Positions 11,501 through 26,500 are shown, numbered from the stretch's first letter. The stretch: 64,000 bases of DNA from Sclerurus mexicanus (GCA_013396755.1 VWZF01003199.1:214631-278630); one strand, 5' to 3'. Numbers and translations: made by a program. The notes: generated by a model not told the origin, from the letters alone.

Positions 11501-14500
11501 GGACCCTGACCGAACTAGGCAGCTCACCCTCGCCTGCGTCCTCACCCAGATCCCGGTCTGTAGCCAGCACCTGCAGCACTGGACTGCCAGCCGGCAGGTT
11601 CTCCATGACATGGGCTTCATACTCGGGTTTCTCAAAGGCAGGAGCCTCATCGTTGACGTCCAGCACCATCACGGTCAGCAGCTGCGTGGCGGAGCGGCGT
11701 GGGAAGCCATGGTCCATGGCCACCACTGTCAGGTTGTGCTGCGCCACGTCCTCCCGGTTCAGGGCCCGCACAATGGAGAGTGCACCTGTGGGCACAGCAG
11801 AGGGGCGAGCTGGGACTGGCGATGCTAGGTGTGAGCTGAGACCAGTGGCACTGGGGCAAGCTGGGGCCAGTGGCACTGGGGCTGATGGCTCTCAGGAGAG
11901 GTCTACTACGAGGCTGCAGGCACTGGGGTCTGCTGGGACAGCTGAGTCTCAGAGACCAGCAACACTGTGCCAACCAGATACTGTGCTTGGGGCTCCCTGC
12001 ACCCCTAATCTCCTTCCTCTGGGCTCCCCAGCCCATGCTCGCTTCCCACACAACACGCAACATCCCCATGTACCTCTGTACTCTCCTCAGCCGCTGTGTT
12101 CCCAGTGTCCCTGCCTCCACCCCTGCACATTCCCAGCTCTCACCAGTGCTAGGATTGAGATGGAAGCGACCGTCACCATTGCCTGCTCGCAAGGAGTAGC
12201 TCACACGTCCATTCTCTCCCAAATCGCGGTCCTGGGCCACCACGTGCAGCGCCACGAAGCCCGTGGGCTGGTCCTCCATGATGCTGACAGCAGCCGGGGA
12301 GAGGAAGACTGGCGCATTGTCGTTCTCATCGGTCACAAACACACGGGCGGTGACGGCGGCTGAGCGGCGCTGGCTGACGTTGCGGGCCTGGTCCGTGGCC
12401 TGCACCACCAGCAGGAAGGAGGCAGCAGCCTCCCGGTCAAGGCCCTGGCGCAGAGTCAGCTGCCCTGAGCGGCTGTCCAGCTGGAAGGGGGCCCCAGGGG
12501 GCTCCAAGTGCAGCAGGGCATAGCGCACCTGGCTGTTGGGGCCTACCCCATCCCCATCCAGTGCCTGGAAGGTGAAGATGGAGGAGCCAGCCTGAGCATT
12601 CTCGGGCACCACAATGGTGATGGGATCTTCTGGGAAGGTGGGTGCCTGGTCGTTGCAGTCCTGCACATGGATCTGAACCAGCACCAGCCGGCTGGAGGGA
12701 TAGCCATGCTGTGTGTCCTCAGCACTCACCTGAAGCACATGACGTGCCCCAGCTTCATAGTCCAGCTCCCGGGCAGCATAAATCTCCCCTGTCACACTGT
12801 CAACCACAAAAGTGCCGTCCCCACCACCTCCTACCACTGTGTAGGTCAGCTGTCCTCGCACAGGGGCATCTGGTGGGGCCACCGAGCCAATCACAGACCC
12901 TGGCTTGACCCCCTCGAGAGGGTGCAGGGTCAGCACGGTGGCATCAGGTCGTGGCAGCACACGGGAGGATGGCAGCACCTGTGAGGAGAGGCAGCAGTGA
13001 GGGGCACACACAGGAGTTTGTGTGCCAGGGCACGTACTGGAACACAGGAGGGTCCTTCTGGTTCTCAAGATACACTTTCCAATGTGAGGGTGCCCAAGCC
13101 CTGATGCAAGTTGCCCAGAGAGATAGTAGAGTGCCCAGTCTTGGACACAGCCAAAGGCCACCTGGATGACCCCACTAAGCAGGCGGCTGGACAAGGTGAC
13201 CTCCACAAGTACCTTTTCTCAGTCACTCCTTGGGTCTGTGACTGTGTCAGACACCACAAAGGCAACAGACAGTAGGAGAAAAAAATTTACAAACATAAGC
13301 AAGAGTGGGCAAGAAAAGAGGGCACACTCATCCTGATGGGAGGTACAGGAAGAGAGAGAACCCAATATGACCCCAAGATAAATAAATACTATCTCTAGTT
13401 TTATTAGAGTTACTGCAGTTAATTTGGGGATGAGGTGCATCTGTGGATGGGGGAGACTGAAAAGGCCACAACAGTGTGATCTAAATGGAAAATCTACTGA
13501 AGAACTCAGTACACTCCTGTCAAGGAGCTGGGGAGAATGGGAATGACATCAAACTTGTCAGCCCAGAGGGGATCAAAGCCAGCGACTGTCAAGCAATTAC
13601 CTCTGCTACAGGGACACAAACCAGCATGTCAGGAATGGCCAGCCTGGCCTCAGTGCTCTGGAGGCTGCAGAACAGCTTTGCTAATAAGAACAGTTGAAGA
13701 CATGGTGTAAAAAGGAAATGGTATAAAACATATTGTGAGTGGCTGAAGGCGGATGTGCCGGGCTAACAGCAGACTCTGCTCCTTGAGGCAATACGGTGTA
13801 TCACACCCACCTGGGCTGGAGCTGGGCTCTGGTGTGGGAGCACATGGAGGTCCCAAATTAATGGGAAAAAGGCACAGAGTGGGGATGGCTGTGTGACAGA
13901 AAGGACTGAGTGATCAGCTGGCTCAAGGGGAGTGATGGGCAGGGCTGGTGCGGACAGTGAAATGACCTTGGCACCTATGAGGACAGAGATAGGAAGATGT
14001 GAAACAGTGTGAGACTTGATGGGGGGAACCAGAGTCTCTGCTGTAAAAGGAAGCTCATTACTAATGGCAGAGAAAAGACATGGATGCCTGGACAGTATGA
14101 GGCAGGGAATGCCAAAGTGACACAGATGTGAGAGACATCCTGAGGGTCAGAACATGCTCTGAGTCAGAACAAATACCCTAGGGGCAGAACACTGATTTCA
14201 GTAGATGCTAGGAAGAATGGGTGTCTCTGCACAGGGGACTTCTGAGTTCTTCCCTGCACCAAGGTATGTGGGACAGGATCAGCTGTCCAAGGCTTGAGAA
14301 CACAAAACTATGGTTAACCACTGTGGAAATGAGAGCATGTGCAGAGGCAGACAGACCCATCCCTTCCCATTCCAGGTTCTCCACATGGATTTTAGGGCTG
14401 GAGCAAGAGCTGAGGAAGGGCAGAGGGTCCCCAGGGATAAAGACGATGGAGGGTGAGGAGGTTGAGAGAAAGGCTGCCAGGTAGCTGGATGGTGTCCTTC

Positions 14501-17500
14501 AAGAGGCAAGTGAGGGATAGATGGTACAGGGACAGGAGGAGCTGGGATGCAGGGATAAGACAAGCTAGGGTGCAAGAACAGGAGGAGCTGGAGTGCAGGG
14601 ATAGGAGGAGGATGGTACTGGGTACCTGGACACGAACGATGGCTGATGTGCTGTGAGGCACCACACCACGGTCGCTGGCTGTCACAGTGAAGATGTACTC
14701 AGCACGGTCAGCCCGGCGCAGAACTGTGGCTGTCCGCAGCTCTCCAGTAGCCACATGTAGGGTGAAACGCTCTGCCCAGGCTCCTGCAGAGAGAAGTGAA
14801 GTGCTGCCATGGAAGAGGGAGCCAGGGCAGGGTGGGAAGGAGGAAGAGTGAGGTGTGAGGGTCCTGGGCAGTGGGCACCCATCTGCCTGGTTGATGGCTG
14901 CAAGGCAGAGCAGCATCAATTTGCCAGTTCTGGAGCTCATACCTATCAGCGAGTAGATGATGGTTCCATTCTCCCCCTCGTCAGGGTCCTTGGCCTGCAG
15001 GGAGGCGACCAGAAGTCCCGATGGCTTCTCTTCCAGCACCTGCAGCACAGCCCAGGGAGCAGCTGAGTGGCACAGGACGCCCTTCACATCACACCTACAG
15101 CTCCCCAAGCATGGCATGGAGTCTGCACTGTCCTGCACCAACCCAGCACCTCACCCATGGCACAGACCCCTGGCAGGACCTATAGGCTGTGCCTGCTGCT
15201 GGAAATGTGGAGTCTGCAGTTACACTGGCCAGGAGAGGTTCTGCCTCGCCAGTCCTCCTTCCCTTTTGGCCTGCTTCACAGCCTGCTTGGTGGGGTGGGA
15301 GGACACTGCAGGGCTGTGGGAGGGCACTGCTTCACCTGTGTTACACTCAGAGTCTCTGCAGGAGGGAAGTGCAGGGCTCCATGACAGTCCTGGTTTCCTC
15401 TGCCCCAACAGACCCTTTCAGCTGCCAATACCAAGGTATGAGCCCTGACACCCCAGTGCCAGCCCCCCGGGCCACAGCCAGTGATCTCCTCAGTTCCCAC
15501 AGCCAGCCAGGGAGGTTTGCCACCTCTGGAAATGCAGGTGGCAGATCTTCCTGGGCTCAGACATCTCGACTTGGGGATTTTCCCTTCCCTCCTTTTTTTC
15601 TAGGTAGCACTGACTGCCTGTCTCTAGACACTTTAGACCCATGTTTTATGCCACTGCAGCACAAGACCATTGAGAAATCAATCACACATGTGTTCAGGTA
15701 ACCTCATGTCTCTTCCCTACAGAAACCACACATAACAGCATCACAGACAAACACCTTTCCTGGCTAGTTATGGAGTGGGATGCATCTCTATGAATGCCCC
15801 TCAGCACCTGTCAAGTTTTGGGATTACCCTCAGCAAACATCCCTCCCCTGCTGCAGACGTGCCTCCTCCAGCACAGACTCCTTGGTGGAGCAAGATTCCT
15901 GCTTGGCATGGGTTCTGCAGTTCCTTCCAGCCCAGCAGATGTCAAATTCCCACCCCACTCACATTCTTATCCCATCAGCACATCCAGAGGCACAGATCAC
16001 ATTCCCAGACCTAGCTGTGCAGGGTGATCTGTGTCTCTTAATGCATTTAGGAAAGGGACAAGTGGAAACTGAGCAGGACTCTGGAGGAAAGGCTATGGAC
16101 TCCCAAGTGGAAGTGAGGGCCAGGGCTGTTGCCCAAGCTGCTGGCACCATGCTGGAGCCCTGGAAGCGGAGACCAGAGGAGCTGGACTCATTCAGCCAGG
16201 CCAAGCAGTGCTGGGACTGCGCTCTGTAAACACTGGGAGAGGGAGGGAAATTCCAGGGAGAGAAGAGAGCTTTTTAAGCAAAAACACAATATTGGCACAA
16301 GAACAAATGAGTATAAAATGGTCAGAAATTAGTTTAGGCTGGAAATGAAGAGATGGTTTCTAGTACCAGATCAAGGAATCTGGAACAGCCCTACACAGCA
16401 GTGATGGCGGCACAGACCTAAATATAGCCTGGCCCTCGATGAAGGGAAGGTCTGCATGGACACCTCTGTGTGGGGCCTCGCTTTGGAGGCCCCTTCCAAC
16501 CCCTCTCCACCACAGGCCAGGGCAGGGTCTTCCCTCACACTGTCCCTATTGCCCTCAGCCTGTACACGAGTGGCTCCTGCTCAGTGGCAGGGATGCACTC
16601 TCCTTCCATGAGGAATCAGACCTCTCCAAGGCAGGCAGAGACTCGGCAGAGGAGTTACATGAGCAGCACCCACACAGCTCCAAGTACACACACCAGTTCA
16701 GCTGCACAAACAGGAATAAACAGCAACAGCAGTGGGCTTGCCTCTGCAACCTAGTGAGACAGTGGGCAGGCCACTTGAAGGCTGCTGCAAACACCAGCCT
16801 GGTCCCGAGCTCACAGAGCCATTCTGGCCACAGGCACAGCTCTGGCAGGGGCTGGCAGAGGATATGCACAGAAGATGTGAGAAACATGGTATGTATGGAA
16901 CAATCCTCCTGTGAACCTCCCCAGCTCCCAGCCCGCTGTGGCTCAGACACTTCCTGAGTCACAGATCATATTTGTGTTCAACAGCCTTTGATGGATATTT
17001 TTTTCTTTCCATGAATTCATCTAGTTTTGAACCCATGCAACTCTGGGCAATGATTTCACAATTTAATTATGTTCTGCATGAAAAAGTGCTGCCTGTGTTT
17101 ATTTTAAACCTGCTGCATGGTCAGTTCTTATGGAGCTGCCCAGTCTCGTGTCATGAAAAAAGCAACTTCTCATTTCCCCGTGACTCTGTGGACACCTCTG
17201 TGATATTCCTGCAGCTTTGTCCATGCCAAAGAATGTTCAAGTGTTTCCTTTCTGCATGGAAACCATTATCTGACAGAGATCCCATTAACATCCTTTTCTG
17301 AACCACTTCTAGTACTTCTGCTCACTTAAAGAACAGAGCCAGAGTGAGCAGGCATAATCTGAGGTGTGGTAATGATGGTTTTTTTCATTCTCTTTCCTTT
17401 CCTAATTAAACTCAGCATCTAATTTGCCTCTTTGCCTGCACTGATCCTGGGGGGACACTTTAACGAAGCCCCAGGCTTCTCCCCAGACTGAAGCAGCCAG

Positions 17501-20500
17501 TTCAGAGCCTGCTACTGTTTAAGTCCCTATCACTTTTTAAAGTGTCTCTTTCCAGTTAGCAGCAGTGATTTCATCTCCCATCTTCTTTCTTGACTGAACA
17601 GTGAAACATGATCCTTCCACAGTTTTTCACAGGGAGCCCTCACCTTGATTGCTGTGAATAGACCAATGACATCAACCATCACCTTTTCAGGAGGATACAG
17701 CAAAATAGCAGCAGCAGGGGTCCCCCTCTGTGAAAACAGACTCCTTTTTCCTTCCCTTTGCTCCCTCTCCCCACAACCATTTCCTGGGAGGATCCATTAC
17801 TGCAAGACCCTATGCAAACACCCCTGGTCCTGCCAGCGTGTCACCAATGTGCTTCAACTTAGAACCCCTCCCCAGAAGACACTCCAGCTGATGCTGGAAA
17901 GTCCTGACACAGAGCCCTCCTCTGCTTTGCCTGATGAACATCAACATGAACACAGCACCAAGCACATCTGCAGAGAATCACAGAGCTTTGTGTTATCATC
18001 CATTTTTCACTTTTGTCTCCAAGCCTCTCTTCTACAGCCAAACCATGGCTAACAGCGGGCTCTTCCTGTGCTTCACCCTGCCCTACCCATATTTCCAGTA
18101 GGAGAGCTGCAAAGCAAAGTGCCCAAACAGGTGTTTGCTCAGAGCTGCTGCAGCACTTACTTTCCCACAGGGCTCTGAATTCATCCCAGCTTTGCTCTGT
18201 CCCCTGAAGAACACACCTGCTTTCATGGTCCTTTTGTATAAGCAGAGCCCTCCCAAGCTCCAGCAGGGCACTCGCAGCACTTTGTGCCCCCAAACAGTGG
18301 GTTCAGCTGCAGATCCTGCCATGTGGCGTGTCGTGGGTGCCCCAACACAGGAGCAGGACTCAGATGGACCCTGGCTGCAAGCAATGTTGTATCACAGAGC
18401 CTGTCCAGCAGAGCCTCAGCCATCCCAGTTGGCTGCTCCCTCACCTGCTCTGGTCTCAGAACCTTGCTCAAAGAGCAAGACTAACTGCTTTTTCTGCCTT
18501 TTTCAGGCCCCGGCTTACCCAGGCCAAGCCCTGCCAGCACCTCTATCAGCAGAGCAGGGCATGTGAGAAGGAAGTTGGGCAAGGAATGGCTGCACCCTGG
18601 AACAGGAAGGGAAGCAGAAATGAACAGGGAAGGCCTGGATTGAGCTGCAGAGTGTCCCCAGGTCCTGTGTCACCCAGGTGGGCAGTGACCAGGAACACAG
18701 GTCTGCCTGGGGTGAGTGGCTCAGGCAGGACCTGTGACAGAGAGCGGTTGCCATCATTGTGATGTTTCTGACCCAGCCCCACATGGGCTTTGAGCACACA
18801 GCCTGACAGGCAGTGCCCAGCCACAGTCCGTCCCCACTCTGCCAAGGAGATGAGGCCAGGGCCCTGGTTGCCCACCCTGGTCTGCTGCTGCAAGTGACCC
18901 TTGGCCAATTCCTGTGAGCCCTCATCATTCATGCTGCTTTCAGGGACATAGCAGAGCAGAGGTAGGCAGATGTGAGGCTGGTCCTCACCCACTTCTCTGT
19001 AGCACCCACATAACTGGGTCTGCAGCACGCAGTGCCTGGTGACTGCTGCCACCAGAGTGCTGAGGAAAAGCTGGGCTGGCAGCCACAACAGATTCCCAGA
19101 AAACCATAGTGTGTGCCAAGCCCAACTGTGCAATGCTTTCTTGACCTTCCAAAAATATGAGTGGCTGTACCCAAAATCCCCAGATCTAGAAGGCAATGGC
19201 ATCTTGCACCTCCCTGCTCACAATTGCTTACCCTGGCTCTTCTGGGACAGATTCAGGGCTCCTCTTGCTGTCCCTCCCTGCAGGCATGTGCAAGCCAAGA
19301 GCTTCTCTATGCTGGCCAATTCTGCTGGTGCCAGAGCCCTCTTCAGCCCTTGCCTGCTTTGTGCACCAGGATGTCTGCATTGCCCAAGGACGTGCCCATC
19401 CTACCCTGTCTCAGTCAAATTTGCCAGACTGCCCCGGCCGCTGCACGGATCTGACTCATGCCTGCTCATCTCCTACCCCAAAACTCTCCTGGGTGCCCCT
19501 ACCCCGTCCCCATCCCCCAGCAGGACCACCTGCCCCCATATTCAGAGGCCATCAGGGCCTTGCCTCACTGGCACTCCAGCCTGTACCTCTACCTGCACAG
19601 GAAGCTCTTGACCACTGCCCACATGGAGGAAAACAGGAGCGTTGTCATTCTCATCCAGCACGGTGACATAGATGGTTCCAGTGGCACTGCGGGGTGGTGC
19701 TCCCCCATCCTGCACGATCACTAGGAGCTGGAAGCTGGATTGCTGCTCCCGGTCCAGGCTGTGCTTGGTGCTGACCTCCCCTGTGAGGGAGAATCCCAGA
19801 AGGGTTTGGGTTGGAAGGTACCTTCAAGCCCATCTCATTCCAACCTGCTGCCATGGGCAGGAACACCTTCCACTAGACAAGGTTGTCCCAAGCCCTGCCC
19901 ACCTAGCCTTGGACACTTCCAGGGATGGGGCAGGCACAAGAAGTGGCAACACAGAGAAGTCGGGACACAGCTCAGCCCTCAAGCTGCCTTAGGGCAGAGC
20001 CTGTGATCAGTTGTGTTTCTCAGGTGTGTTGCTGAAGCCCAGCACCACAGGGGCAGGAAGGTGCATATTGTGCTGATGCCTGGCTGCATCACTGTGGTCC
20101 TGCCCTGGGCTTTCTCACCAGTCAGCCCCACCTAGGAAGCCAGGAGACTCTCACCTGTCTGTGTGTGGATAAGGAAGTTGGGATCATGCTGGAGCAGGCG
20201 GTAGGTGAGCCGGCAGTTCTGCCCCGCATCCCGGTCACTGGCCATCACCCTCCCCACGCTGCTGCCAGGAGCCTGATTCTCAGGCACTGTGAAGAAGTAC
20301 CGCTCCTCACTCAGCCGAGGGCTGTTGTCATTCTCATCAGTGATGCTGATCCGCACGGTGCTGGTGCCAGTTTTCCGGGTGTCCCCCGCAGCCCCACTGC
20401 CCCCCACTGAGGCCAGCACCGTCAACACATACAGGTCCCGCGTCTCCCGGTCCAGGGCACTTTTGACGTACAGCCATCCGCTCTCGGGCATGATGCCAAA

Positions 20501-23500
20501 GCTGGCAGCATCCCCGTCTGCACGCAAGTGGTAGGTAAGGGCTGTGGATTCCACATCATGCGCTAAGGCCCTCACCTGCAGGAAGCGAGTGGAGACAGGG
20601 ACACCCTCTTGCACCTCTACACGGTAAGTGAGAGTGTCAAAGATGGGCCCACTGTCATCCTCGGCTTGCACGTGCACCAGTAGTGTGAAGGTGGAGCTGA
20701 GCTGTGGGACGCCACCATCCCGGGCCACAATGGCCAAGCTGTAGGCTGAGCTGGCCTCATACTGCAGAGCCCCAAGGAGCCGCACTGTCCCGGAGATGCG
20801 TTCCACACTGAAGGTGCCCTCACCCCCCGACACCAGCTCGAAGGTCACCTGGCCATTGGCACCGCTGTCACGGTCCTCAGCCTGCACAGTGTAGACTGTA
20901 GTCCCAGGTTCTGTGGCCTCTGGCAGCAAGATGGAGTCAGAGGGACTTGGGAATGCTGGCACGTTGTCATTCACGTCTGACACAGAGATCTTCACACGTG
21001 TGTTGCTGTAGGCGGGGGGTGAACCACTCCGGGCCTGGACATCCAGGATGAGGACTGCCTGGGACTCGTGATCCAGAGGCAGGCTGGTGCGGAGCTGCCC
21101 TGAGGCTGATTCAATGGAGAAGTAGCCATGAGGATCCCCCGAGGAGATGGAATAGAAGATGTCATCAGCATGACCTGTGGACAAGGGGATAGAGATAGGA
21201 GGAATGACAGCAGGTTGGGCAGTGTTGGCTGCACTGGCAGTGGTCTGAGATATCCAGCAACACTGTGCCCATGCACAGGTGTGTGTACAGACAAGTGTAA
21301 GCACACGTGCTGAGCTGGGTGGCAATCATAGGGTGCACATTCAGACGTGTGTGTGTGTGGAGCTCCTGGAGCAGAGCTGCTCTGTGAGGAAGTGTGGTTG
21401 GTGCTGGACCTTCAACATGGTGTGGGGACAGGGAAAGTGGTGGCATGCAAAAGGGACAAGCCATACCTGGCGGGTTCCGGGCCTGAACAGCCCCCACACT
21501 GGCACCCTGTGGCATGTCCTCAGGCACGGTGAAGAAATACTGAGCTTGCTCAAAGACAGGAGGTGAGACCGTGCCCTCCACGATGCTGATGTTCACCCGG
21601 GCATTTGGCTGTGCCTGCAAGCCACCCCCATCCTGTGCAGAGATCACCAGCTGCACCAGGGTGTTGGCTTTGCCACTGAGGGACCATGACAGGGAGATGA
21701 CACCTGGGGAAGAAAGCCATTGATGGGGCATTGTGCTGCACCCCTGTCTGTCACCTGGCACCAGGAGATAGGCCAAACCATAAGCTGGAACAGACAGACC
21801 AGAGGGGACAGGAAACAATATGAATCACAGTGGGAGCTTGCTATGGAGGAGCTGAAGTGAAGGAGAGGAGCCCTCCCAGGAAAGCCAGCCCAAGTCCTCT
21901 GCACTCAGTCTTACACCCACCCCTGAGCTGTGGTACAGGCTCAGGGACATGAGTCAGAGGGCAGGTCTTGGAAGAGGGAAAGGAGGGGAGAGGGCTTCTA
22001 ATGTGGAGCACAGGGTGAGGATCATGACACAGCAGGTGGGTCCTGGCCTGAGGGGAGGCTCTGGGACTGAAGGACCATACTTGACAAGCCCTATAGAAGA
22101 GATGGCCCTGTGTTAGGAGGGCTTCTAGGGCCTGTCTTATCCCAGTCACCTACTGGGAACTTGGGAAACAGTGTGAAGATCCCTCAATGCACCTTCCTGT
22201 CTTGCTGAGAGCCCTCGGCACCACACACTCATGCCCCCACCTCCCCAGCAGAAACTGCTCTGGCTTCAATGGCCAATGCAAGGCAGAGCAGATGCAGCCA
22301 GTGAGAATGGTGGGACTGAGAGTGACAGTTATAGAGGAGAGGTAACTAGCTGGGGAGAGGAGGGGACTGGCAGGGACAAGAAACAAACCAGGATACAGCC
22401 TGCTGAGGCAAAGCATCAGCATGCAGGAGGAAAGGCACAGTGAGTCAGGGATGGGGAATGGGGGAGAGGCAGAAAGATAGGACAAATGAGGAACAGAGCA
22501 TGGAGCAGAAACAAGAGGTCAGGGACTGAGTCTGAGAAGGGGTTGTCAGAGGCTTGAGAAGTCAAGGGGAGAATGATGTGGCAGGGAGAGGAACAGACAT
22601 ACTCTGGAGGCAAACTGCACTGCTGAGGTGACCAAACAGTGACATTCAGGCTTGCTTTGATATCTCCCATATCACAATGTTCTGATTGCTGTCTGCTCTG
22701 GCTTCCTGCCAGCTCTCACCTGTGTCCTTGTTGAGGGAGAAGAGTGGGGGTGAGTTTCCCAGGACAATGCGGTAGGTCACTCTTCCATTCAGCCCCTCAT
22801 CCTTGTCATGGGCAGTGACACGCAGCACAGCTGTCCCTGGCATGCTCTGTGTGCTGATGCTGGCAGCGTACTCCAGTGGATAAAACACTGGCCGGTTGTC
22901 ATTTGTGTCCTCCAGGAAAACCTTCACATACACCATGGAGTTCAGGCCACCCTGTGGAGGGACCAGGTCAGAGACAGTGCAAGGACAGCAGCGTCCTCTG
23001 CACAGTGCTGAGTCAGCAGCCCCGTGCCCCGCAGCCTCACCAGCACTCACCCCATCCACAGCAGTGATGGTGAAGTCGTAGGCAGACGTGCCCTCGTCAC
23101 GGTCCAGGGGCAGCACCGTGCACAGCTGCCCAGAGTGCTTGTCGATGCTGAACTGCGTGGGGACAATGCTGCCGATGCCAGAACCAATGGAGTAGGAAAG
23201 GGAGCCAAACACGCCACTGTCTGCATCTGTGGCTGTCACCTGGGTGAGGAAAGGTACTACCTGAACAGAGGAGACCACCAGCCAGACCCAGCCCTGCACA
23301 ATCACCACACTCCAGAGCCACCCTCTGCTCTGTGGCCCACAGCCACCACATTGTCATCAGAGCTGGCCATAGAAACACAGAGTGACAGTGACTGCCCCAG
23401 CTCTGCAGCTCGTCCCACACCAGCCACTGCTTCCCTTGCAGCCCTCCCTGTATCAGGACAGGGCTCACAGGGCTCACTGGTGCAGACAGTGCCCTGGGCA

Positions 23501-26500
23501 GTGTTGCCTACAGCTGTGGGGTACTCCAGAGTCAGCCTATGCTGGCTTGGTCACCGTGAGGGACACAGAGGTAGGGGAGCACTGTGTTGCGAATGCACAA
23601 GAGCTGCACCCTACTTTCTATCTCCAGCACTGTTGTGGGTTTCTCACCACTGTCACACCCTTCTGCACCTCTGTGGCAATATTCATCACCCAGGTCAACA
23701 GACTTGCCTTGGCAAAGGAAAAGTCCATAGGGACAGGGAGAACAGAAAGGCCCGGCCTCACCAAGATGCCAAGGATCTCACAGTGAGGCACTCTCATTGC
23801 CCTCCACTTGCTTGGCCAGCCAGGGACAACCTGCACTGCAGGAGCAGTTGCCCCTGCCCCTTTGCTCCTTTTCTGCAAAATACTCAGGATGGGACAGTAA
23901 GAAAGCCAATCCCCTGTCAGCATGGCCCTGGTCCTGTCCTGCTCTCAGAGCTGTGTCCAGCAGCCCCAGGTGCTGGGGATGAGGATGGAGAGTGGCATTG
24001 ACTTGTGACAGCCCAGTCTCACCCAGCCTGGGATGCAAGAACTGCACCCACCATGACAGACACAGCAGGAGGATGAATGCTACTCCCTGCTTGTCCACCC
24101 CAGTTCCTCCTTGGGCTCCTGCGGAGCTCAGGTCAGCAGGAACCAACTCCTGATCCCTCATCCCTGCCCACGGCTCCTCCACCAGCTGGGAGCTCGGCAG
24201 AGAACAAAGCTGGGGGATGGAGCTGGGGGGAGGCAGCTGGGCCAGGCCCGGGTGAAGTGGAGTTCAGGCCTCGTCAGCCACAGCTCCTCCCTGCAGCGGC
24301 CATGGGGCCTCGGCTCCCGCGCAAGGAGCGCAGGAACGCTGTGTGTGCGCCAAGGAGAGGGCCTGGCTGGGGGCTGTGAACCCAGCCATCAGGGATGGAG
24401 GGACAAGGGTGAGGGGACACAGAGTGGCTGGGCCAGGAGGGAACAATCAACCAGGCAGGGCTGGGACCACTCTGCCCTGACCAGGAAGATGAGGTAACAC
24501 CTGTGACATCTCTGCCAGCCCTGCTGCCTGCAGTCTGAAGGGATGCCTGCAGGGAGAAGCTCAGAGCACATCTCCAGTGACCACCAAGCTCCCCAACCCT
24601 GCATCAGCTGCCAGAAGAAGCACCATGGAACAGGATCCCCCTCCCTGCTCCAGCTGCAGAGAACTCAGAGACACAGGTGCCATGACAGACCTGGGTCAGG
24701 AGGCACTTTGGGAAACTGGACCCATCTGCTCCTCTGGAGCTCACCCTCTCCTCTCTTGCCCCAGCCTCCCTTGCTGGGGAGCTGCTCACTAGAAAGTACA
24801 AATCTGACCTCACTGACATCACTGGAGCTCACCTGCAGGTTACTAATAAACTGTCACCATGCTGGCAGTTGCCACTGCAGTACCACCCCATACCCACACC
24901 CTGGCGTGCCTACCATGCCTAGGGTCAGCCCTTTACCCACACCCTGGTGTGCCTCTGCCATGCCCAGGGTCACCCCTGCACCCATACTGTGTGTCTCTGC
25001 CATGCCTGGCTGGCAGCCTTCTCCACCGCTGTAGATGGAAATGCACCTGAATTAGCCGCCACTGGGAATCAAGTAGGCATGATGTGGCAAATTAAGACTT
25101 TCTTTCCTTCAAAATGGAAAACTTCTCACTCTGAAAGTTACCCAAAACACGTCAGCTGCTTTAATCACTGTACAGCAACTTGCTGTGCTGCAGAGAGAGA
25201 TACTGGCACCAGGTTCCTCAAGCCAGGGGCTCTGGTGCTTCCAGAACAACTTCACTTCCCCACCTTAACTATCCTTTGATGGGTGCCATCCTGAGGAACA
25301 CCCACAGGGAAAGTATTCAGCTTCCTGCCACAAGAGCTGGGTCAGGTTTTGGGAGCAAGGAGGCCATATAGATCTCTCACTGTTGTGTAGTGGAGCACCA
25401 CCTCCCTGGCTGCTCCCTGGTACCCAGAGCCATCTCCCAGCAAGATGCCTGGTGGAGCCAGTAGTCTGGTATCAGAGCCAGACCTGGCTGTGCAGTCAGG
25501 ACAAGGCATCCAAGAAATCTGGTGCTCCACCTCTACTTTCTATGATGGGACCGTCTATGGACCACTGCCCACACAAGTCCACAGAGGGTTCAAGAGAGAT
25601 TACATTACTGGTTCAAGTGTGCCTGGCCCTGGTCGCTCTTGGACAGGTGATGCTAAACTGGTGCCCAGAGAAAAGCCAGCAAATACCTGTTGGAACAGGT
25701 AATGGCATTGACTCAGTTTGGGGATGCTAAACACTTTGCTTTGCGCTCTGCCACTGTGTGCAGAGGGAGGGAGGCTGGTGCACCCCCAGCCCCAGCTCTC
25801 TGCTTGCAGACCGCTGACATCTCGTGTCTACATCCCATGGGATAGGGCTGGCTGCCTGCCTGTGGGCAGCCCACAGTCAGCAGGGCCAATGTGAGCCCCA
25901 AGGGCAGCAGGATTCCTGCTGCAGCTGGGTAATGCCTCCTGGGGACTCCCGAGAGACAGCACAGAGGTCCATCAGCCACCAGGTATGGCAACCACCTCAT
26001 TTCAGCAGGCTCATGTGCCTGCAGGCTCAGAGCACACAGAGTCTGGGACAGGGACACATTTTTAGCTATGAGGGTAATTAGCCACCAGAAGGGCTCATCA
26101 AGACCTGTTATGAGTTCACAACTCCTGGAAATTTTTAAACCAAGTATGGACATTTTTCCAGGAACTTTGCTAGAACCTAACGAAGGGCAGCCCCAGTCTC
26201 TGTATTTAGCATCTGCCCCAAATCATGGATCTACAGCTGTTTTTTTCTTTAGCTCACTCATGAGATTCCTGATGTTTGCCTGAAAAACAGAGGGAAATGG
26301 GGTCAGTCTATGGAATTGCCCAGGAAACACTCCACTGGGGCTATGCCAGTCACACTGCTTGAATATATGGGAGCAGGAATCAGAGCTCTGAGTGTGAATG
26401 GAGCCCCCACAGTTCCCTCACCTCTGACTAATGAATGGAGCCTCCACAGCCACTAAAGGCTTTAAGCACACGGATATCAATGCTCTGCCAGGAAATCCCT

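Noticed and set aside
11221..12363. 380-codon open frame on the + strand
   Set aside because: Antisense shadow spanning introns and exons 10-11 of DCHS1; no recognisable protein family.
24077..24500. Small GC-richer patch with an ATG-initiated frame in intron 2
   Set aside because: No conserved motif, and weaker CpG density than the 30.8-kb block. Not enough to call an exon.
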